Source: DASPXY01 sp038227745 (lineage in GTDB: Bacteria > Planctomycetota > Planctomycetia > Gemmatales > Gemmataceae). From it: a stretch of 15,110 bases of DNA. Shown here piece by piece: positions 1-5,300 of this stretch (within the stretch, counting starts at the first letter, position 1; each line of letters starts with the position of its first letter). The stretch covers positions 1 through 15,110 of the forward strand of contig JBBRPS010000160.1 of assembly GCA_038227745.1 (NCBI GenBank). The letters are read 5' to 3'. The translations under genes were made by a program, and so were the position numbers. The notes beneath the pieces were generated by a model. It ran no database searches. It was not told where the DNA came from and was given only the letters and a program-made list of their open reading frames with translations.

Positions 1-118
1 CCTGCTGCACAGCCGGCAGCAACAGGCCGATCAGCACCGCGATGATGGCGATGACGACGAGCAACTCGACGAGGGTAAAGGCGGAGGCGCGCGGGCGCGC
101 GGACGGGGAGGAGATCAC
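1..118 (-). CDS. DUF1559-type pseudopilin, N-terminus only (partial)
   Basis: Only the first 39 codons are inside the window; the gene continues past the left edge. Translation from a GTG at 118-116 gives a short basic leader and then FTLVELLVVIAIIAVLIG...LLLPAVQQ. This is the type IV pilin-like methylation/cleavage helix that opens DUF1559 proteins, a family greatly expanded in planctomycetes and thought to be processed by a prepilin peptidase and placed at the cell surface. The residue before the conserved Phe is Ala rather than the usual Gly. The GTG start is favoured because AAGGA (132-128 on the minus strand) lies 9 nt upstream and no ATG fits. The 5' leader carries a cobalamin riboswitch, so expression is probably B12-dependent. 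The specific role of this paralogue cannot be told from the N-terminus. Confidence 0.85.
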   Translation of the reverse strand, partial: MISSPSARPRASAFTLVELLVVIAIIAVLIGLLLPAVQQ

Positions 119-156
119 GGGAAGCAGTCCTTTCTGCCGGGCCGGGCACAAGGTCG

Positions 157-233
157 GCTTCGACCTCCGGCGGCATCGGCCCGTGCAGACGGACTGCGGC
201 GAGGGCCTGCCGGACGCTTGAGGTCGAAGCGTC
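157..233 (-). promoter_or_regulatory. Putative riboswitch expression platform (two exclusive hairpins)
   Basis: In the minus-strand transcript, GACGCTT (233-227) and AAGCGTC (219-213) form a perfect 7-bp hairpin with loop CGACCTC. The overlapping GCTTCGACCTC (230-220) is also perfectly complementary over 11 nt to GAGGTCGAAGC (167-157). The two pairings cannot coexist. The segment lies between the cobalamin riboswitch (ending at 251) and the Shine-Dalgarno of the DUF1559 gene, where an expression platform would sit. The pairings are seen directly; the switching role is inferred. Confidence 0.5.
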
Positions 234-250
234 GGAACAGCAACTCGGCA

Positions 251-438
251 GGCAGGTCTTCTGGCTCTCGGCTCGTCGCGGCCCCGAACGGCCTTCCCGC
301 GCCCGCCCCGGTGGGGGGTCTGGCACAGTGGCTCTGCGTGTTCGGGGGCCTGGCCGATCACAGCGGCGGCCCCGCGCCGGATTTGCACCGGCTTCCCATC
401 TTCATCCCCGTGCCCCGGGTGGGGGCGGGGAACCTGTC
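251..438 (-). promoter_or_regulatory. Cobalamin (B12) riboswitch
   Basis: Read on the minus strand, the conserved blocks occur in the right order. ACAGGTTCCC opens P1 (CAGGT at 436-432). It is followed by GGGAAGCCGGTGCAAATCCGG, the CCGCTGTGA core (around 369-357), GCCACTG (near 326-332), GGGAAGGC (298-291), and the B12 box AGCCAGAAGACCTGCC (266-251). P1 closes by pairing CAGGT with ACCTG (257-253). This is the adenosylcobalamin-type aptamer, which usually represses B12 uptake or synthesis genes, or B12-independent isozymes, when the ligand binds. Here the only gene downstream on the same strand is a DUF1559 pseudopilin, 133 nt after the B12 box. Confidence 0.93.
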
Positions 439-452
439 GAGACGATGGGGAT

Positions 453-480
453 AATGTAGGGACCAGGCGAAAAACGTCCA
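453..480 (-). promoter_or_regulatory. Possible sigma-70-like promoter for the riboswitch transcript
   Basis: On the minus strand, TGGACG (480-475) resembles a -35 box and TACATT (458-453) a -10 box, with a 16-bp spacer. Transcription would begin near 446, just before the first riboswitch helix at 438, which supports the placement. Both hexamers match the consensus only partly. Confidence 0.35.
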
Positions 481-608
481 GCAGCACCGGCTCGGCCACT
501 GACGCGCAAGTCCCGGAACCGCCCGCGTTCCCTTTCAGGAGGCAGGGACAAAAGCTCAGACCTGCCCCCGGCGCGTACTCTGAAGCCGAACAGTGAAAGG
601 AGCATCCC

Positions 609-992
609 ATGCGAAGCAAACTCATCCTCGCGGCGGCCCTGATGACGGGCTTGCTGGCCTTCGGTGGCCTGACGCCTCTGGCCTCGGCCCACCCGCCCGG
701 AGGCTACGGCTACTACTACGGCAACGGGCGGCACGACCTGGTGCCTCACTGGCACACCAACAGCACCCCGTTCGGCAGCTACAGCTACTACGGCAACGGG
801 CCGCACGACGTGCTGCCGCACGGCCACGTCTACGCCTCCCCCGGGTACTACGGCGGCTACGGCTCCCCGGGCTACTACGGGGGCTACTCGCCGGGCTACT
901 ACGGCGGTTACTCCGCGCCTTGCGGCTACGGCTCTCCTTACTCCGCCGGCTACGCGCCTTACTACGGCGGCCATTACGGCAGGGGCTGGTGA
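609..992 (+). CDS. Small secreted Gly/Tyr/His-rich repeat protein
   Basis: A 127-residue protein with a clear Sec signal peptide (MRSKLILAAALMTGLLAFGG..., probable cleavage after LASA, residues 24-27). The mature part has two copies of the motif YYGNGxHDxxPHxH (residues 36-49 and 60-73), then three copies of SPGYYGGY (77-84, 86-93, 94-101), and ends in a Gly/Tyr-rich tail with one Cys (C105). The paired histidines could bind metal, which would suit the neighbouring metal-resistance genes, but this is inference. AAAGGAG lies 7 nt before the ATG. A strong hairpin follows the stop. The gene runs divergently from the riboswitch/DUF1559 unit. No enzymatic domain is visible; an envelope or surface role is plausible. 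Function unknown. Confidence 0.8.
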   Translation: MRSKLILAAALMTGLLAFGGLTPLASAHPPGGYGYYYGNGRHDLVPHWHTNSTPFGSYSYYGNGPHDVLPHGHVYASPGYYGGYGSPGYYGGYSPGYYGGYSAPCGYGSPYSAGYAPYYGGHYGRGW

Positions 993-1016
993 GGCCGCCC
1001 ACAACAGCAGTCCGAC

Positions 1017-1048
1017 ACAGGCCGGGGCTCAGACGCGCCCCGGCCTGT
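1017..1048 (+). terminator. Strong GC hairpin, probable terminator of the Gly/Tyr-rich gene
   Basis: ACAGGCCGGGG (1017-1027) pairs perfectly over 11 bp with CCCCGGCCTGT (1038-1048) around a 10-nt loop. It starts 24 nt after the stop codon at 992. No U-run follows, so it is not a textbook intrinsic terminator. Confidence 0.5.
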
Positions 1049-1094
1049 CGCGTTATCGAGTGGAAAGCCGTGGGATTTGCTGGGCGGCCTGTGA

Positions 1095-1141
1095 GCGGCC
1101 GCTTGTCGTTGCCGATGACGCCGGCAACGACAAGCGGCCGC
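1095..1141. repeat. Perfect 20-bp inverted repeat (stand-alone hairpin)
   Basis: The 20-nt arm 1095-1114 (GCGGCCGCTTGTC...) is perfectly complementary to 1122-1141 around a 7-nt loop (ATGACGC). It lies in the spacer between the Gly/Tyr-rich gene and the merR promoter, separate from the terminator hairpin at 1017-1048. It may be a dispersed palindromic repeat, or a transcription barrier insulating the mer unit. There is no T-tract on either side. Confidence 0.75.
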
Positions 1142-1194
1142 CGGCGTTTCTTCTTCCCCGGCCCGCCCCGGGCGAAAAAAGCTGCCGAGCGCCC

Positions 1195-1226
1195 TTGACC
1201 CCGTAGCAAGGTACGGGGCGTAGACT
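1195..1226 (+). promoter_or_regulatory. MerR-type promoter/operator with 20-bp spacer
   Basis: TTGACC (1195-1200) and TAGACT (1221-1226) are separated by 20 bp, the over-long spacing typical of promoters activated by MerR-family regulators. Inside the spacer is a dyad, CCCCGTA (1199-1205) and TACGGGG (1212-1218), resembling the mer operator CCGTAC-n4-GTACGG. The merR ATG follows 19 nt after the -10 box, so merR probably controls its own operon from here. Confidence 0.75.
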
Positions 1227-1245
1227 GAACCCAGGAGGCGTGACC

Positions 1246-1665
1246 ATGAAGCCGCTGACCATGACTGTCGGAGAGCTTGCCCGCCGCGCTGGAGTCGGCG
1301 TCGAGACGGTGCGTTTTTACGAGCGCCGGGGCCTGCTGGCGGAACCGACGCGCAAGGCGTCCGGCTACCGGCTGTACGGCGAGGAGGTGGTGGCTCGGCT
1401 GCGCTTCATCAAGCGCGCCAAGGAACTGGGCTTCACCCTCAAGGAGGTCGCCGAACTGCTCGCCCTACGCCTCGACCCGGACACCACCTGCGCCGAGGTC
1501 AAGCAGAAGGCGCGGGACAAGATCGCCGACGTGGAGGCCAAGATCCGCGACCTCGAACGGGTGCGGCAAGCCCTGCTGGGGGTGACGGCGTCCTGCAAGG
1601 GGCGCGGGCCGACCAGCGCCTGCCCGATCCTGGACGCCCTCGACAAGGAGGCGGAGATCCCATGA
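1246..1665 (+). CDS. merR: MerR family regulator, mercury-type
   Basis: A 139-residue regulator. It has an N-terminal winged helix-turn-helix (TVGELARRAGVGVETVRFYE, residues 7-26; RGLL at 28-31; SGYRLYG at 39-45), a dimerisation helix (about 83-115) and a C-terminal metal loop. Cysteines fall at 82, 117 and 126, the same numbers as the three Hg(II) ligands of Tn501 MerR, within TTCAEV and ASCKGRGPTSACPI. This argues for Hg(II) rather than copper or zinc sensing. The start at 1246 is chosen because AGGAGG (1233-1238) lies 7 nt upstream; a GTG at 1240 is too close to that site. The promoter has the matching long spacer and dyad. The stop overlaps the next start (ATGA at 1662-1665), so the two genes are translationally coupled. 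Confidence 0.92.
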   Translation: MKPLTMTVGELARRAGVGVETVRFYERRGLLAEPTRKASGYRLYGEEVVARLRFIKRAKELGFTLKEVAELLALRLDPDTTCAEVKQKARDKIADVEAKIRDLERVRQALLGVTASCKGRGPTSACPILDALDKEAEIP

Positions 1666-1940
1666 GGGACTCGAAGCAGCCCGGCGGGTGGCGGCGCGGC
1701 CTGGCCGTGCTGCCGGCGGTGGCGGTCGTCCTTTTGCCCCGGTTCACCTGACCCTGCGCACTGCCCGCGTACGCGGGACTCATCCGTTCGATGGGTTTGG
1801 GGTTGGTGATGGAGACGGCGTACCTGCTGCCGCTGACCACCGCCTGCCTGGCGGTGGCGCTGGCCGCGCTCAGCCTGCAAACCAGGAGGCGGCGCGGATA
1901 CGGTCCCCTGGCCGTGGGCGGTGCGGCAGCGGGCTTACTG
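1662..1940 (+). pseudogene. MerT/MerC-like membrane transporter, in-frame TGA and lost C-terminus
   Basis: Translation from the ATG overlapping the merR stop gives MRDSKQPGGWRRGLAVLPAV...LLPRFT, then TGA at 1749-1751. The same frame continues as PCALPAYAGLIRSMGLGLVMETAYLLPLT... and RRRRGYGPLAVG. From memory of the family, intact relatives read T-C-P-x-C-W-P-A-Y-A-G here, so the TGA sits exactly where the first metal-binding Cys belongs. After about 1940 the frame stays open but the sequence (PESGSPWRK...) no longer looks like membrane protein, so the last helices are missing. Two lesions favour a decayed Hg(II) importer. Restart at ATG 1791 has no ribosome-binding site. A selenocysteine reading is discussed under findings. 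Confidence 0.7.
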
Positions 1941-2054
1941 CCGGAGTCGGGCAGTCCTTGGCGTAAACCGAGGAGAGTTTCCCGGGTCCGGGCGGTCCCG
2001 CCGTGTGGCAGGGCTCCCCGCCCGAACCTGAAACCGTGTCTGGAGAGTTTTCCC

Positions 2055-2297
2055 ATGCGTAAGAAAACGATCGGGGCGGCGATCCTGGCCGCGGTCCTCG
2101 GGGGCGGCCTGACCGCCTACACGTTGGCGTTCGCGGGCGGCGGGGGCGGTCCCCTGGTGGACCCGACGCGGCCCGACTGCCCGGGGCTGATCGTCTGCCC
2201 CCTCACGGGCGAGCCGGTCTGCGCCGACCGCTGCCCGCTCGGGGCCGGCGCGGCTCAGTCCGAGGACGTGCCCAGCTGCTGCCAGCCGAAGGAGTAG
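2055..2297 (+). CDS. Small exported Cys-rich protein of the mer unit
   Basis: An 80-residue protein starting at ATG 2055, with GGAGAG (2042-2047) about 7 nt upstream. Residues 1-27 form a signal peptide or membrane anchor (MRKKTIGAAILAAVLGGG...AYTLAFA). The mature part has six cysteines (42, 48, 56, 60, 75, 76) in the pattern C-x5-C-x7-C-x3-C...CC, centred on CPGLIVCPLTGEPVCADRC. It is in the same frame as the open extension of the damaged MerT-like gene, so no stop separates them, but the ribosome-binding site and signal peptide mark it as its own gene. A periplasmic Hg(II) or other soft-metal binding role is inferred from the cysteines and neighbours. I do not recognise a named family. Confidence 0.7.
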   Translation: MRKKTIGAAILAAVLGGGLTAYTLAFAGGGGGPLVDPTRPDCPGLIVCPLTGEPVCADRCPLGAGAAQSEDVPSCCQPKE

Positions 2298-2356
2298 CGG
2301 AACCGCAAGGAGGTCGGCAGGATCCCCGGCTCCACGCGGGGCCGGGCGTCCGCTCG

Positions 2357-5300
2357 TCAACCCGGCAGGGCGGCCAGCGCCGGCTGCCCGTCCGCCGCGC
2401 CCTGTCGCCGCGCCGCCGCTTCCCGCTGCTCCTGGAGCTTCAACCAGCGGGCGCGGCGCACCCAGTAGAACCGCACGGGCAGGAAGATGTCCACCACCTC
2501 GTCGGCGATCAGCAGCCCGCCCAGCACCGGCAGGGCCATCGCCGAGATGATCTCGCTGCCCACCCCGGTGGCGAACAGCATCGGCGCGATGGCGATGATG
2601 GCCACCCCCTCCGTCAGCAGCTTCGGCCGCAGCCGGTGGACCGCCCCCTCGATCACCGCCTCGCGCAGCTCGTCCAGTGACTTGATCTTCTCCAGCCCGC
2701 CGCGCTTGTCGATGGCCTCGCGCAGGTAAACGAGCATGATGATGCCCGTCTCGGTCGCCATCCCGAACGCGGCGATGTACCCCACCCACACCGCCACCGT
2801 GAAGTCCATCGGCGGCGCGGACCAGTCCCAGGCCCGGATCTTGGGGAACAGGAACTGGAAGAACACCCCGCCGGCCAGGGCCTCGGGCACCGCCAGCAGC
2901 ATCAGCAAGGCGTCGGCGAAGTCCTTGTACGTCAGGTACAGGATCACGAAGATCAGCACGATCACCACCGGGAAGATGACCCGCAGCGTCTTCGCCGCGC
3001 GCACCTGATGCTCGAACTCGCCGCTCCACTGGAGGTGGACCCCCGGCGGCAGCTGCACCTTCTCGGCCACCACCCGCTGCGCCTCCTCCACCAGGCCCAC
3101 CAGATCGCGGTCGCCGCTGACGGTCATGGTGACGTAGTTGCGCAGCCGCCCGTTCTCGCTGCCGATCATCGACGGCCCTTCCACGATGCGCACGTCGGCC
3201 ACCTCCGACAGCGGGATCTGCAGGGCCCCGCCGCCGGGGGTGTGCCAGGGGGCGGCCGCGTGCGGCTCGTCCCCCGGCATCACCGGGCCGGGGAACGTGC
3301 CCTCCGGCCCACTGGCGGCGGCCATCCCGCCGCCCGCCGCGGGCATGGTGCGGCTGACCAGCAGGCGCTTGACCTGCTGCTCGTCCTCGCGGAAGTCGCG
3401 GGCGTAGCGGACGCGCACCGGGAACCGGTCTCTGCCCTCGACCGTCTGGGTGATGACCTTGCCGCCCAGGGCCACCTCGATGGTGTCCTGGATGTCGCCC
3501 ACGCTGACGCCGTAGCGGGCCGCCTTCTCGCGGTCGATGGTGATCTCCAGGTAACCCTTGCCCATGATCGGCGTGGCGACGACGTTCTGGGCCCCCCGCA
3601 GCGGCTTGAGGGCCGCCTCGACCTCCTTGCACACCCGGTCGATGATGGCCAGATCGGGGCCGAAGACCAGCACGCCCACCGGCGTCTTAACGCCCGTGGA
3701 CAGCATGTCGATGCGGTTGGCGATGGGCTGCGTCCAGATGTTGCTCCAGCCCGGCACCTGCACCACCGTGTCGAGCTCCTTGAGCAGGTCGCCCTTCGGC
3801 CCGCCCGTCCGCCGCCACAGGAACAGCCGCTTCGCGAACGGCTGCTCCAGCTCCTTGCGCAGGGCGAAGAACGGCTGCAGCGCCTGCTCCAGCGCTTGCT
3901 GTTGGCCGAGGTCCTCGGCCTTGCGCGCCAGGGCGACGTTCTTGACGAACTGCCCGACCTCGGCCCCGCGCGGCGCGCCGTCGAGCAACTGGCGCTTCCG
4001 GGCCTCCTTGCCGATCTCGTCCAGGGCCGCCCAGGTGAACGCGCAGACGCCCCGGTCGAACAGCTCCCAGTTGACCTTGTCGTGGACGTACTTCCGCCAC
4101 AGGGCCAGCCGGCGGGCCTGCACGGCCCGCAGCACCTCGCCGGCGAAGGTCTTGCCCTCGCCCCCCAGCGACTCGGCCAGGCCGCTGACGATCCGTTGCA
4201 GGGGCGGCTCCCGCAGGGCCAGGGCGTCGGCGGGGTCCACGCCCTTCATCTGCCCCGTCGCCGGGTCGCGCTGGCGCAGGGCGCCGGCGGTGGCCAGGTG
4301 GCGGGCCGCCTCCTGGCACAGCTTCGTCACGTCCTGCAGCGCCGGGTTCTTGGCCAGCCAGCGGCCGTGGTCCGGCGCCAGATCCTTGACAGGAGCGTCG
4401 AGCGTTTCCTTCGCGTCGGCGCCTTGCGGCCAGTGCAGCACGCCGGCCGCGTCAAAGCGGCGGACCGCCTCTTCCAGGGTGAAGCGCGTCAGCACCGCCC
4501 CGAGCTGCTGCTCGAACTCGCGGTAGCGCAAAAGGGCCAGGGCCCGCAGCACCTCATCGAAGCGGGCCAGGGCGTTCATGGCCACGCCGTTGATCAGGCT
4601 GTCGCGCTCAAAGGCGTCCTCGGCCTGGCGCAGGTAGCCGCGCGTCTCCAGCTCCGCCACCAGGGCCCGGGCCTGGCGGGAGGCGTCCTCGAACTTCATG
4701 GCCCGCTTGGGCCACAGCTCCTTGGGCCGGTAGTTGACGAAGGTCTCGACCATCTCCAGCGGGGCCGGGTCGGTCGGCGTGTCCGCCCGGCCCGCCTTGC
4801 CGATCACCGACTCCACCTCGGGGAAGCCGCGCAGCAGCGCGTCGCGGGCCTTGAGGTCGTCGGCCGCCTGGGAGAGGCCCAACCGCGGCACGCTGACCGG
4901 CATGTCCATGACCGTGCCCTCGTCCAGGGCCGGCATGAACTCCACCCCGATTTTCGGGAAGTGGTACGCCCACAGGCCGAGCAGCACCAGGCTAACGAAC
5001 CCCAGCACCTGCCAGAGCCAGCCGCGCAGCAGCAGCACCGTGAGGAAGGTTACGAAGGCCAGGACGACGAAGAAGGCGATCTCCCAGTGGTAGTGCGACG
5101 CCCCCAGGCCGAGGACCGCCTGGAGGGGGAACATGCCGACCGCCAGGATCAAGAGGGCGGCGAACATCCACATGACGAAGTTGCGGCGCGGCAGCGCCCA
5201 GGTGAGTAGCGGCTTGTAGATGTTGATGAAACTGCGGACGATCCAGTTCTGCTCCTCCCCCTTCAGCCGGCCCCGCAGGAACGTCGGCAGCAGCGCCGGC

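Noticed and set aside
218..454. 78-codon plus-strand open frame over the riboswitch
   Set aside because: It runs through the conserved B12 aptamer blocks of the opposite strand; the peptide has no similarity to known proteins and no good ribosome-binding site.
541..566. GGCAGG/CCTGCC inverted repeat upstream of the Gly/Tyr-rich gene
   Set aside because: A 6-bp stem with a 14-nt loop is expected often in GC-rich DNA and has no supporting context.
402..1209. Several overlapping open frames on both strands around the Gly/Tyr-rich gene
   Set aside because: Ala/Arg/Val-rich shadows; only 609-992 has a ribosome-binding site, signal peptide and internal repeats.
1791..2297. A single 168-residue protein joining the MerT-like part and the Cys-rich part
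   Set aside because: The join has no domain logic; a separate ATG with ribosome-binding site and signal peptide starts at 2055, and ATG 1791 lacks such a site.
3008..5209. Long open frame (733 codons) on the plus strand across cusA
   Set aside because: Antisense to a gene with conserved CusA motifs; composition is the His/Asp/Gln/Leu/Arg bias of a reversed GC-rich gene, with no recognisable domain.
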